Positions 19,566 to 29,431 of a stretch of DNA of 29,443 bases are shown here, in pieces. A program made the translations under genes and the position numbers. The stretch comes from Chara braunii. Its lineage: Eukaryota > Streptophyta > Charophyceae > Charales > Characeae. The stretch is taken from contig BFEA01000735.1 of NCBI GenBank assembly GCA_003427395.1, positions 413,970-443,412 of the forward strand. Reading direction: 5' to 3'. Each line of letters begins with the position of its first letter. Position 1 is the first letter of the stretch. A model generated the notes under the pieces. That model saw nothing but the letters and a program-made list of their open reading frames with translations, had not been told where the DNA came from and made no database searches.

Positions 19566-20175
19566 GTCAAGGAACGTCGGAGCATAAAAGTAATACGACG
19601 TTTAAATAATAAAATATTTTAAAAGCTTTTCATCGCCAGAATATGACGTCGCCAACGACAAAACCAAAGGGGATAGCCCCGCCGGCCCCCCTGTTCTCTC
19701 CGTGCCACTCTGATATCCCGCTTTCGTCGCCTCTCGATCTCGATCCCTAACTCTTCTGATTAGACGTCTGACATTGTAACCAACAACGCCCAAGTCTGAA
19801 TCTAGTTTTGACGGACACTTAAATAAACCAATACTGCGCGACACGTAGATCTACCGAAACGATTTCAGAACCACATTCTTGTTGACGTCGCCCTCCGCAC
19901 GTACGCACAAGTCATAGACAAGCGCATCAATCGACGAGACATAATCTTTTTAATCATAGTTTAATAAGAAAATAAACAAAATCTGGTCTGCCATCACGTC
20001 GGCCCTTCAACCATCAACAAATAAGAGATCACGCACGCCTCAGACTTGCGCGCCCACACACTCTTTGTTCTAGTCAACCATCCAGGTAACGTAAACCACA
20101 GCCGCAGCCGCGCCTCACGCGGTATGCCTAAAGTTTTTAGACTAAACTTATTCTCTGTCGCCTGCAAAAAACAGG
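19566..20175. repeat. Conserved 3' terminal domain, copy 2
   Basis: Aligns with 7741-8407. It is non-coding and contains GATAGCCC, ACTGCGCGACAC and AATAAACAAA. The copy 1 segment between AGATCTACCGAAAC and the cytosine-rich AACGTCG word is partly deleted here. Confidence 0.6.
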
Positions 20176-20201
20176 GCAGATACCCTTGTAAGGGTATTCG
20201 C
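20176..20201. repeat. Terminal hairpin, copy 2
   Basis: The right arm AAGGGTATTCGC is intact. The left arm reads GCAGATACCCTT, with two changed bases compared with copy 1. Confidence 0.7.
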
Positions 20202-20208
20202 ACCGACA

Positions 20209-20830
20209 CCAATATTTTTGCTTGAAACTTATAAACCATTGTCAACAAACTTAAAGTAATTAAGCAGTAGTTCCGAATGTTTAGATTGTCCCCCTTTCTA
20301 TAGATGAAAGGTAATACCCCATGACCCACCATTTCTCCCATCTAGCTTCAAGTTGTCTCTCATACCTGACAATAGAAGCTTATTAGATCATGGCTGAGAG
20401 TCGGCCACGTAGTTTCCCATAACTCTTTAGGGAAACCATCGACCTCAGGGGTTCTTTCCCTCCATCTGGAGGGACGCCATCTCTATTCCTTCTCTTTGTC
20501 GCTGGGTGAGTTGATTATCCAGCGGGCCTAAGAAATCCTCCATGTCTCATTGTCACCCTTCGTTGAGGGGTTCAACTATATGTGATGAAAAAATAATCTT
20601 AAAGAAGGATCGTGTGATCTTTATGGAGTGTGTGGTGGAGTTGGTTATCTCATTGTCCCTTTCTGGGTCATAAAGAGCTTAAGTGGTGGTCCTCCGAGCT
20701 CTTGCTATTGTCGGGCTAAAGAACCAGGCATCCATAGTTCCTTCAATAGTCCATTTAGTAGCGAGTTTCCCTCGGATCCTAGTGCCTTGTCATCGGTATT
20801 GTGTATATAGGAGGAGTTGGTTTCGCAGAC
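20209..20830 (-). pseudogene. LINE reverse transcriptase, N-terminal part
   Basis: The minus strand from about 20640 reads RSFFKIIFSSHIVEPLNEG, then EDFLGPLDNQLTQRQREG, TPEVDGFPKELWETTWPTLS, GVLPFIYRKGDNLNIRNYC and YKFQAKIL. This is the ordered start of an L1-type reverse transcriptase domain (fingers, and the NYRPI-like block). Frames change twice and stops are present. The protein would continue at 12685 on the other side of element copy 2. It is an inactive relic. Part of its upstream sequence (from 20643) is included in the tandem duplication. Confidence 0.8.
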
Positions 20831-21392
20831 GTTGGATGTGACGGACCCGCCGGGATGATGGTAGTCCCTAAGGATCAAGACGAAGGGATGAGGATGGGGA
20901 AGATGGAGATGGTGCTAGAAGGGACAGCGCAACTCCAATTAGACTCAACACGCACGTACTCTCAAACTATGCAAATGAAGAATGATCCTGAAAACAGACT
21001 GCAGCTGAGGTATAACCCCAGCGGACTGACTGGACTGTACTGGACTGAATGATCACACGGTCGGTAGGGTCAAGCCACGACCTGATCCTATAGGCCGAAC
21101 AGGCAAAATAGTCAGATAGCTCTAACTCTAGACTAAGGCAGCTAGAGGCACGCTTTATTGGACATCATTCGTGTGACTATCAGATGTATCTCGTTGTTCA
21201 AGGGTATAAAGTTTTTTGCGAATTTCCATTTTTTGTTCTCCTTTTGTCAGCAACTAATTTCTTTGCATTTTAGAGCAAGAAACAAAAACCCGTTGTTAAA
21301 TATTGTGGTCAGTTTGCCCTTAGTTTGACTTTTTGCCGAAAGAAAATTTAGCTCCTACGTAAATTCAGAGAGAAATAATGACTCTTAAAAAT
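20643..21392. repeat. Tandem duplication, unit 1 (750 bp)
   Basis: The unit begins GGTTATCTCATTG and is repeated, diverged by roughly 10-15 percent, from 21393. It contains the upstream LINE sequence near its start, then a GGACTGACTGGACTG-like short repeat at about 21020-21050. No other gene is recognised. Confidence 0.8.
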
Positions 21393-22208
21393 GGTTACCT
21401 CATTGTCTCTTTCGGGGTCATAAAAAGCTTAAGTGGTGGTCCCCCGAGCTCTTTCTATTGTCGGGCTAAAGAACCCGACATCCATAGTGCCTTCAATAGT
21501 GAGTTTCTCTCGGATCCTAGTGCCTTGTCATCGGTATTATGCATATAGGAGGAGTTGGTTTAGCAAACATTGGATGTGACGGACCCGCCGGGATGATGGC
21601 AATCCGTCAGAATCAAGACGAAGGGATGAGGATGGGGGAGATGGAAATGGTGCTGGAAGGGACAACGCAACTCCAATGAGACTTAACACTCACGTACCCC
21701 CAAACTGTACAAATAAAGAATGATTCTGAAAACAGACTGCAACTAGGGTATACCCTCAGCGGACTGACTAGACTAGACTGGACTGAATAATCACACGGCC
21801 TGTGGGGTCAGGCCACGACCTGATCCTACAGGGCGAACAAACAAAATAGTTAGATAGCCCTGACTCTGGACCAGGGCAGCTAGAGACACACTTTATTGGA
21901 CCTCATCCGTGTGACTATCAGATGTATCCCGTTGTTCCAGGGTATAAAGTTCTTTGCGAATTTCTTTTTTCTATTCTCCTTTTGTTAGCAACTAAGTTCT
22001 TTGAATTTTCAAGCGAGAAACAAAAACCCGTTGTTAACCTATAGGATTTTAGAATCGAATTCATATCGCCTGCCCTGCCAGTACTTCCAAACATCTTGGA
22101 TAAAATCTTAAACTTATGTGGTCAGTTTGCCCTTAGTCTGACTTTTCGCGGAAAAAAAATTGAGCCCCTACTAAAATTCGGAGAGAAACAACAAGTCTTA
22201 AAATTGGG
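21393..22208. repeat. Tandem duplication, unit 2
   Basis: Starts GGTTACCTCATTG. It is longer than unit 1 because of about 75 extra bases near 22040-22115, between CCGTTGTTAA and GTGGTCAGTTTGCC. Confidence 0.8.
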
Positions 22209-22300
22209 AGGGCCTCGTCAGCCATTGATTTCATGCATCATCCACCAACAAAAAGAAGGGTATCCCTAAAGCCCGTTTGAAATTGAAAAAGCACAAATAG

Positions 22301-22412
22301 GAAAACTCAGGGCTTCAAAAGTTCGTTCAGGTACAAAAACTGGTACATCATATTCCGGCTTATGACGTACCAGCTTCCGTACCCCCACAATCTTTTCAAG
22401 CCCTGAGTTTTT
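22301..22412. repeat. Compound hairpin
   Basis: The outer arms 22301-22321 and 22392-22412 match at 19 of 21 positions (CTCAGGGCTT core). The inner arms 22340-22352 and 22361-22373 match at 12 of 13 (CTGGTAC core). This could be a small foldback element or the end of a larger one. Confidence 0.7.
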
Positions 22413-23244
22413 GTCGTTTATTTTCTCTGGATTTCTCTCGGAATCTTTTTGGGTACCCCTTTCTTTTGCTATCCCCTCAATGCATGGAATGGCAAGACAA
22501 TCAAACCCTCTCATGTCTAAGATGATATTTCTTTTGAATTTCTTTGCAATTTCTTTTCGACAATCTATACAACTATGTAGGAATTATGTGCGCCTTAGCA
22601 AGCGTGCCAGAAAGTTTGTTCGACAGTTGGAAACTTCGGGACTTACGGACGCTCTTCCCGCCGACTTGTCCTTTCTTGCAAATGAATGTTCTCACACGCG
22701 CCCTTGAAAATTTTGTGAACTTTTTATAGGAAGCTAAATAAACGTAGGATTTTCATGGCTCAATTTTGCTCGTTGATATTACTTTTGAATTTTTCAATCT
22801 TGAAGTAGCTTTAAAACCAGAATGGATGAAACGTAACTGTTCGGTGCCTTTTTATTTTTTGCGTCATGCATGCAAGCTTTCCATGCTTCTCGCTAGGACC
22901 CATACCATCTTCACCCTTCTCCTCTTCGCACCTTCTTTCCTTCACCCGTAACTGTTTTCCATCCCCCTCTCCTCCTTTGCGCTTTGCCCTCATTCCTTCC
23001 CGTCTGAATCTTGGGCGCGCACCACGCTACTCGTCGCGCTCTCTTCATTCTCGCCTTCATCCCCATACAGGAACTCCCTATCGCTCCCCCCCCCAGGGTA
23101 TTCGAAGCCGTACGGCGACGATTGGCTGTGAAGGAACTCGCGGGGATGGCTATGGTTTTCCTCGGGCGATTAATCCAAACTCTCTCCTCACCCCTTCCTA
23201 CCTCCACCCCATTCTCCTCCATCTTCTATTTCGTTCTTCTCAAC

Positions 23245-23251
23245 TATAAAA
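23245..23251 (+). promoter_or_regulatory. TATA box, left arm
   Basis: TATAAAA in the context CAACTATAAAACC is preceded by C/T-rich sequence. The right arm keeps the same box and context in reverse (28203-28209). Confidence 0.5.
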
Positions 23252-23343
23252 CCCGCAAACGCGTCCGAAAAACTCTCTCTCAACCGATCTGCCAACTTCA
23301 GGGAAGTTGTGGCTAGGGTATGTGCAAGTAGCGAGTCAGAAAG

Positions 23344-24120
23344 TCATGACAAGCCGGTTGCAGTGTATGCATGGTTGTGCGTCGGGTGGCCGTGACGAAC
23401 TGCGGGATCTGGGCAAGTTGGTGCAGAGGCTGACTTGGCGGGGTGACGATCGTTGTGGTATGGAGGTTGGTACATGGCGGCCGGGATCGTTAGTACCTGA
23501 GTAAGAAGGGTGTGAAAACGAGTCGTTGCATGGCCAGGGGCCATAATCAGAGAGCAGAAGGATGGTGCGACTTGATTTCATATTCTTCTTCCTTTGGTTC
23601 TCAAAAGCTAAGTCTACGGTGAACAACCGGTTGTCCTCCCCTCTTTCCCAGCCTGTCGGTATGATCAGAGTTCTCTCCTTCTCTTCTCAGTCCACTTCTT
23701 CGGTCAGGCTACGTCTCTCCCTTCATCTCTCTCACTCATTTTGTTACGTTTATCTGCCTAATGGATGCCAAAGTGATATGAGGTTTCACCAGTTTTGCTC
23801 GTTCCTGATGAATTCAACCGAATCTCGCCCGAACAAGCATCGCCGAACTCAAGAGAGTAGTAAACCCGAGTGACCCCACCGTTTGTTTCTTTTGTTTGAT
23901 GTGTCTCTAGACAGCTGAAGATTCGTGTGTGTGAAATTTGTTACTCATATGCGTCGATTGGGCTAACTAAGCTAGGATTCGGTGGAAGCATGCTCGCCCC
24001 TCACTCAAGGGATGATGATTGTTGTCTTGATTGGATTGAATTCGCCTTTTTTTTCCGATCGATCCGCCGAAGGCAATAGAGCATGTAGTATTGCGACTGT
24101 TTATTTCTTTGATTGAATAA
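23344..24120. other. Transcribed-region candidate, left arm
   Basis: Downstream of the TATA box, the two arms share a stretch ending in the same relative position with a stop (GSLVPE here, GSSVRV on the right). Frames differ upstream, so I do not call a protein. The 23560-24120 portion is C/T-rich and poorly conserved. Confidence 0.3.
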
Positions 24121-24138
24121 CTAGTTGAGTGGACTTAC

Positions 24139-24720
24139 GTGATCATTTTTGCTTATGCCATGCGGACCGATTGCCGTGATCCGACCGGGCGCCGACTTCT
24201 CATATCCCCACCACGTTCGTTTCCGTATAACGAGGAAAGGACACGTGTGTACAAGTGCGGCATACGAGAAGTCGTCACCAAGATCGAGAGACACTATTAT
24301 TTTCCTCCCGAAGCGAGGTGCTCTGTATTTGTAGGCGTTGGCTTTGTCACTATCAATACTCACTTCCCTCCGTACACATTGTAATCGCCTTTAAATGACT
24401 CGAGTTGATTGTCATCCCGTAAGCGGCGGTAGTACCCCACGGGCCCAACACTTTGTGTAGCGATTGTCGCCGCCCAAAGCGTTATCGAAAAAAAAGGGTT
24501 CCACTACCGAACACGCGGTGAAGACGAACACAAGGAACGAGCAACCAGGTTGAGGCTATCCACGTTGGATTCCGAGCTCTGTAATGAGTGGCGTCGGGAT
24601 CTGATTCGAAAACGAGATCCCACATGCGTACCTTCACCCTTCCACTCTAAAAGATGGCAAGTAGCCCGTGCGGAGGTTCAACGATACTTTTTGAATTGAA
24701 TGGATGTTTTAAAATTGTGC
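24139..24720 (+). pseudogene. Conserved unknown protein segment, left arm (decayed)
   Basis: The frame from 24139 contains FPYNEERTRVY, HYYFPPEARCSVFV and NTHFPPYTL, then breaks. A later frame contains GFHYRTRGEDEHKERATRLR. Both align in order with the minus-strand protein of the right arm (26627-27175). The better agreement at protein than DNA level suggests past selection on a protein. I recognise no family. Stops after FPPYTL and after LDSEL show it is not functional here. Confidence 0.5.
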
Positions 24721-24898
24721 GCACTTGTCCTCTTCCCGCCCGTGCGGGGACTTCTGTTCCGTCTGTATCTCCACACTCGATTTTCCAAAAATCCTTGACA
24801 CACCTCATTTTGATGTCTTTCAGGGCCTATTCCGCACAACTTATCACTCCGACCGGAAGACAGCGCAGGGCGTGAGGTTGAACATCACAGGGTAACCC

Positions 24899-25095
24899 CG
24901 TAGTAGCAGTCACATCCGTGCTCAAGCCTCCAACGAGGGAACATGTCAGAGTTGCACCCACCAGCAGGTGCGATACCTGCTACAGAAGGTGGGCGATACC
25001 GGCCAGGGGTCAGTCGTACCGAGCTTCTTCGATGGGCCAGTCACTTTGCCTCCCCTAGGTCCCCTTCCCCTATGAACATCAGCAGTCTCTGCTAA
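24899..25095 (+). pseudogene. Fragment shared with the copy 1 antisense frame
   Basis: This fragment aligns with the reverse complement of 7404-7200, from GTAGCAG through CCTCCAACGAGGGAACATG to the GAGCTTCTTCGATGGGCC stretch. The frame VLKPPTREHV...TSRCDTC is shared. A 10-base deletion breaks it before PSFFDGPVT. It links this region to element copy 1, either as another diverged element or as a common captured exon. Confidence 0.55.
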
Positions 25096-25163
25096 ATGCC
25101 ACTTGGCGGGAGCAACGACATATCTCTAGGTGGCGGGCTCCAAGCTTGCCCAAAAAGGTATAT

Positions 25164-25235
25164 GAGGCCAATGGGGATTGAACCCAACACCTCCTTAGTG
25201 TCACTTGCGTGCCTTACCAACTGAGCTAGGCCATT
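25164..25235 (-). tRNA. tRNA-like pseudogene or SINE head (anticodon-like GAC)
   Basis: Read on the minus strand, box A (TAGCTCAGTTGG, 25228-25217) and box B (GGGTTCAATCC, 25185-25175) are near consensus with tRNA spacing, and the 72-nt length fits. U33 and GAC occupy the anticodon positions. However, only part of the acceptor stem pairs, and the anticodon stem has three mismatches, so it is not a functional tRNA. TTTTT follows at 25156-25152, a pol III terminator. A tRNA-derived SINE head or degenerate tRNA is likely. Confidence 0.5.
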
Positions 25236-25700
25236 GGATTTATACTTTTTTTCAACCATCAGAGGACTGGGGCCTCATTTTTTCCTACGCAGACTGTTGC
25301 CTGCCCCTAAGAAATGCGAACTGTCATAGAGCATAATTTGCATTCCACTGCCAGACTTTCTCCTTCGCTGACACTGAGCGTTTCTCTGGCCTTGTTTTGA
25401 CCTGAAGGGGATTTCAAATGAATGGGCTGTCCACTGGCGGGTGAGGTATCATCTTCCAACTGACCAGGAAATCCAAGGTTATATTTTGATCATCTGATCG
25501 TAGAAGGCAAGGGGGTGGTTGCTTATAGCAGAGGGTTAGGATTCTGTTTTTGAGGGAAGGAGTGACTTCGATGACTACACAGTGAGCCAAAGGGGGGGGG
25601 GAAGCTAGATTTGAAGGAAGAAAGGTAGCAAGGGGATTAACAACAGAAAGGGTTGTTTGTTAGAGTAAGTAGGCTAGAAGGACGAGGTTGGGGCGACATA
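25236..25700. other. No gene seen; spacer of the inverted repeat
   Basis: Unique sequence with a G-run near 25592-25601. No open frame or repeat is recognised. Confidence 0.3.
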
Positions 25701-26400
25701 GGCTAGTGCTGGAGCCTATGCTCTGTAACCCAGGGGGAGCTTGAAGCCTGTGAAGTTATATCGAGGGTGGAAGGCATAACCAGCTCGTCAGACGTAGTTG
25801 GCGCCGGGGTTTTGACCCTTTAACCTGTAAAGGGCTTGCCGCTAAGGGAATTGTCGAGGGAGGAAGGCACTTCCTGTCCGTCAGAGCTAGGTTGATCGGT
25901 ACTGGGGAAGCTTGTGGTGCCCTGTTACCCTAGCAGAAGGGGGTATGAGATCAAGTGAGTTCTGATACGAGGACCGAAAGCCTGGACCGACGCCCCATCT
26001 GTTGCAAAGGGGAATCTACGATAGTAGGCAGATTAAGTCTTGCCCCCCTGCTCTTATATTTTTCTAAAAGTTTTTCGATTGTCCCAAAAAGAGTTGGTTG
26101 TTTAGTGGTCCTGGGAATGTTTTTTAGGACTCTGGGATCCCTACTAACTCGTCTTAGGTGGTTTCAATGCTGTTATACTCAGTGATCTGCGGTGTTCTAT
26201 GCCAGAACGATGCTGATCGATGCTAGGGTGTTGCCCTGTAACCTGCGATGCAGGAGCGTGAGGTCTGGTAGAGAGATCTACGGATGTCTTGGGGTGGGCG
26301 TTCCACGGGACAACCAAGGGTTGCTGCCGGGACGACGCTGGTCGGAGCTGGGGTGAGTTGCGTTGCCCTGTAACCCAGCAGAAAGTGGGGGTGTTTGACG
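25700..26400 (+). repeat. Degenerate repeats with GCCCTGTAACCCAGCAG motif
   Basis: The motif occurs near 25719, 25919, 26233 and 26365, with a weaker form near 25815. Each is preceded by a GTCGGnnCTGGGG-like word. Two adjacent units also share TCGAGGGNGGAAGGCA (about 25759 and 25854). Spacing is 95-130 bases or a multiple. Confidence 0.5.
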
Positions 26401-26626
26401 CGCAACCTCACGCCCTGTGCTGTCTTCCGTGCGGAGTGTTAGCTGTGCGGAAAAGAGGCCCAGAAAAACAACAAGATGGGGTGCGCCAAGGATTTTTGGA
26501 AATTGAGTGTGGTGACACATACGAAACTTAAATCCCCCGTGTTGGTCCGATGGAGCGAGTCGATTGTTTTCGCACGTCGCGAAATGCGCGCGCGGGCAAG
26601 GCGGGAAGAGAGGGAAAGATCCAAAT

Positions 26627-27175
26627 TCAATCCAAAAAGTATTGTCGTGCCTCCCACGGGGCCACAGTCCGTCGTTTAGAACAGAAAGGCTTGGGCACGC
26701 TTCGCGTATCCCATTTTCGTATTAAGTCTCGTCGTCGTTCGATGGTTGGTTCCGAGTCTGACGTGGAGGGTCTCAGTCGCGTGGCTCTTTCTTTATGCTC
26801 GTCTTCACTCTGCACACGGTAGTGGAAATCCCTGGACTCGTAACGCTCAAAACGCTAACACTCGGTGCACAGAGTGCGCGGCCAGTGGGGTTCTACTACC
26901 GTCCACAAAATGACGATCAACTCGTTAAATGGCAACAATACCGAGTAAGGTGGGAAGTGCTTATCGATAATAACAAACCCGGCTTCTACAAACCCAGAAC
27001 AGCGGTTGGCCGGAGGGAAGTAATACTGCCCGCCGATTTGTGCAACGGCTTCATGTACGTCCCACTCACATACACGTGTCCTTTCCTCACTGTAAGGAAA
27101 AGGTCGCGTTGGGATGGGAGATACGGAAGGTTGGCGCCCAATCGAAGGGTGCTTGTCTGTCCACATGTCAATCAA
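26627..27175 (-). pseudogene. Conserved unknown protein, right arm
   Basis: One minus-strand frame of about 182 codons is interrupted by a single in-frame TAG (after TLCTEC, near 26855). It reads FPYSEERTRVCEWDVHEAV, GGQYYFPPANRCSGFVEAG, DKHFPPYSVLLPFNELIV, then the stop, then SEDEHKERATRLRPSTSDSE and ends APWEARQYFLD. The left arm reads through the position of this TAG, which suggests the stop is a late mutation. The first 107 codons are open, with aromatic and charged character like a folded domain. The second part is highly charged. I do not recognise the family. It may be a transposon-encoded protein. No nuclear localisation or catalytic motif is obvious. Confidence 0.5.
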
Positions 27176-27239
27176 TCACAAAATATCATGAGACGTCATT
27201 AAGAACAAAAGCGATTCGCGCGTCCCCCTTCCCCCCCTG

Positions 27240-27930
27240 ATCAATCTTTTTGACACAAGAGAGAGAGAGCAAACATAGATCAACTTGATCACGCATATGG
27301 CTACGGGTCTGATCAGTTCAACACAACGTTGGTCCCTGGGTGCCTTGTTTCTCAGGGACGCCTCGTGGCTCGACTGCTGATGTCGTGCAACATAAGGCAG
27401 ATGGCATCCGCAGTGCAAACAGAGCTACTGATCTAAACACTCTTGCATTCTTGGACAAAATCGCGACGACAATCGTCTAATCAAAAAAAGAATCACACGT
27501 CTCCATGCATGCATCCACTGTGGAAGGTGCGAAAATGAGATATGCACAGGAAATGATAGATCGCATTGCACAGTACATACGCATCCACCATTCACAAGAC
27601 AAGAAGACAGGGTCCTTGCGTAGGAGGATTACCCAGGAAACTAATAGAAGAGTTCCGGAAGGAGTTCTTTCATACAGAAACAGGATGCAAACTCATTCCC
27701 ATCCGGGAGAGGGACAATCATTCGGACACATCATCATTCAACAAGAGGAAGAAATAGAAAGAGTGAGAGAGAGAGTGAGAGTCGAGGGAAAGAAAATCAA
27801 AATAGAAGATGACAAGGTCTGGAGAGAGAAAAGCTCGGCGTTGCCGCCGTACACTCACGCCAAAGATAACAATCTGCAACAAAGGCGCATTCGCCGTTAA
27901 TTCCAATATGGCCCCGGGCCAATCAACTCA
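27240..27930. other. Middle of the right arm, no gene called
   Basis: A 131-codon plus-strand frame (27505-27900) lies antisense to the inferred transcript of the arm. It has basic and glutamate-rich repeats of GAGA origin (27755-27785). I see no domain and treat it as unproven. Confidence 0.3.
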
Positions 27931-28202
27931 ACTCTGAACATCGATCCTCATACCCGCACCGACGATCCCGACCGTCGCGTGCTAACTCCCACCACTGCGA
28001 TCGTCACCCAGCTGTCGTAAACTCGACACAGTTCACCCACATCCCACAGTCCGTCGTGGCGATCCAGCGCGCAACCGGCCAGCCTATCGTCAGCCCGACA
28101 TGAATTTCCGACTCGCTTCAAAACACTCTGCCTAGCCACTGCTTCCCGAAAGTTGGCCTGGGAGTCGAGAACGTAAGAGAGATTTGCGGACGTGCTTGCA
28201 GG

Positions 28203-28209
28203 TTTTATA
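28203..28209 (-). promoter_or_regulatory. TATA box, right arm
   Basis: TATAAAA on the minus strand, in the context CAACTATAAAACCTGCAA, is equivalent to 23245-23251. Confidence 0.5.
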
Positions 28210-29020
28210 GTTGCGACAGGGGAGATAGAAGGGGGAGAAGGCGACCGAAAAGATGAGGTGTAAGAGGAGAAGCAGGAGGAGAAGACTTTGAGAAGAGTGC
28301 TCTATGAACGCCATGCTGATCCCTCGGAACTCAAGGTTCAACCAATCAGATTCGTCGCGTGATAGGAAGGTCCTATCGATCCACGCACCTAATTGGCGAG
28401 AGGGAGTTATCGGGGGATCGACCAGGCGTCGTACGCCAGACTCAGAGGGTGAGAAGAGAAAAGGCGCGAGAGGTGGCGCAAGACGGGTCCAAGATTCAGA
28501 TGATCAAGAAAGGGAAATGGGCGCGCGAAAGCAAGGCGGGAGAGAGAGAGAGGGAGAAGGAAAAACAGTTACGGGGAGAGAGAAAAAAGAGGGAGAAGGG
28601 AAGGGAGGCGCGGGAGGGAGCGATGTGGGGGACAGAGAGGAGGAAGCTTTTGCATGCATGGCGCCGTCAACAAAAAAAGGAAAAAGGCACATAAATAGTT
28701 ACGGCTTGCTTCTATTCTAATTCAAAATTGAAATCACCATATCCGCGCACGAAAAAAGGACGCGGGAAAAAAAAATCCTACGCCTATTCGTATTTACGCA
28801 AAATTCCGAGAGTTTTCCCCGACGCGCCCAAGAACATTCACACACCCAAAAACGACACGTCGAAGTTCCGCTTATCCCGGAATTCCCAACTACCGAGCCC
28901 AATTCCCAGTGCGTTCGCTAAGGCGCACGTAAGTTCCCATGTATTTCCCGACTTTGCAAAAAGAAAAACAGAACTCAGGAGTCGAAAAAGCTCTCAAAAA
29001 GGAAAATGCGGCACCTGAAA

Positions 29021-29431
29021 TCAAGAAATCAAAACGGGTTTTTCCTGGGGTTGGTATGATACAAGCAAAAGAAAGGGTTCGAAGGATGGCATGAGGTCGT
29101 GAAGTGGTTCGTCACATATGTGACGCGCAGGGGGTTCCAAAATTATGTGATCTCCTGATTGCATGTCATGGCGAAAAGGAAGAGGGGAGAACAGAGTGAT
29201 GCATGAGGAACCAAATGTATCAACAGAGCAGAAAGAAGTACAAGGAACGATAACTGGGCCGCGGATGAGATGGCGATAACATCCGTGACAAGATCTTCGT
29301 AGCCCTGTCATATGCAACCCTCTACCTCGTGGAGATCGTCCAGGTGACGCCATCATGATCCCCCTGATCTCCGTGTGCTCTGCACCCTTGCTCGTTGTCG
29401 TCTGTCGAATCGGCGCGCAGGTTGACGTCAT
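29021..29431 (-). CDS. Open frame of 136 codons at window edge, unknown
   Basis: An ATG-started minus-strand frame beginning 12 bases from the right edge, rich in Cys, His and Arg, with no recognised domain. It may be the end of a longer gene or exon entering from outside, or a chance frame. A run of G at the edge (29437-29443) limits interpretation. Confidence 0.2.
   Translation of the reverse strand: MTSTCAPIRQTTTSKGAEHTEIRGIMMASPGRSPRGRGLHMTGLRRSCHGCYRHLIRGPVIVPCTSFCSVDTFGSSCITLFSPLPFRHDMQSGDHIILEPPARHICDEPLHDLMPSFEPFLLLVSYQPQEKPVLIS

Larger units (their letters stand above)
12686..20208. mobile_element. Large non-autonomous element, copy 2 (7,523 bp)
   Basis: This copy is colinear with copy 1 and in the same orientation. 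It starts TATCGAGCGTATCGG (copy 1: TGTCGAGCGCATCGG) and ends CGCACCGACA. The interrupted LINE defines the ends independently: AKIL on one side and ANKLIDVLDG on the other are adjacent in intact L1 proteins. The target duplication is no longer clear (CAG before, CCA after). It shares all internal blocks with copy 1 but lacks the AT-rich foldback insertion and has an extra (AT)n pair. Divergence from copy 1 is greatest at 16850-19450. No mobility gene is visible. Confidence 0.85.
22540..24885 (+). repeat. Left arm of a large inverted repeat
   Basis: In order it matches the reverse complement of 28960-26400. Anchors: GTGCGCCTTAGC near 22588 against 28920; TGAATGTTCT near 22683; CATGCATGCAA near 22867 against 28655; the TATA box; GTGACGATCG near 23443; GAGGAAAGGACACGTGT near 24231; CCAAAAATCCTTG near 24785; and GCGTGAGGTTG near 24870. 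Identity is patchy, so the arms are old. They could be two insertions of one element in opposite orientation or the long termini of a foldback element. Confidence 0.7.
26400..28960 (-). repeat. Right arm of the large inverted repeat
   Basis: Reverse-complement counterpart of 22540-24885. It is slightly longer. On the minus strand it has a TATA box, a poorly conserved middle and a better-preserved protein segment. The plus strand of 28440-28650 is GA-rich and produces long K/R/E-rich frames that I regard as chance. Confidence 0.7.

Noticed and set aside
23307-23504. Small conserved protein shared by both arms
   Set aside because: The frames of the two arms differ in the first half and neither begins with ATG, so coding is not supported.
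28304-28720. 138-codon plus-strand frame rich in Lys, Arg, Glu and Gly
   Set aside because: It comes from GA-rich low-complexity DNA antisense to the arm's inferred transcript.
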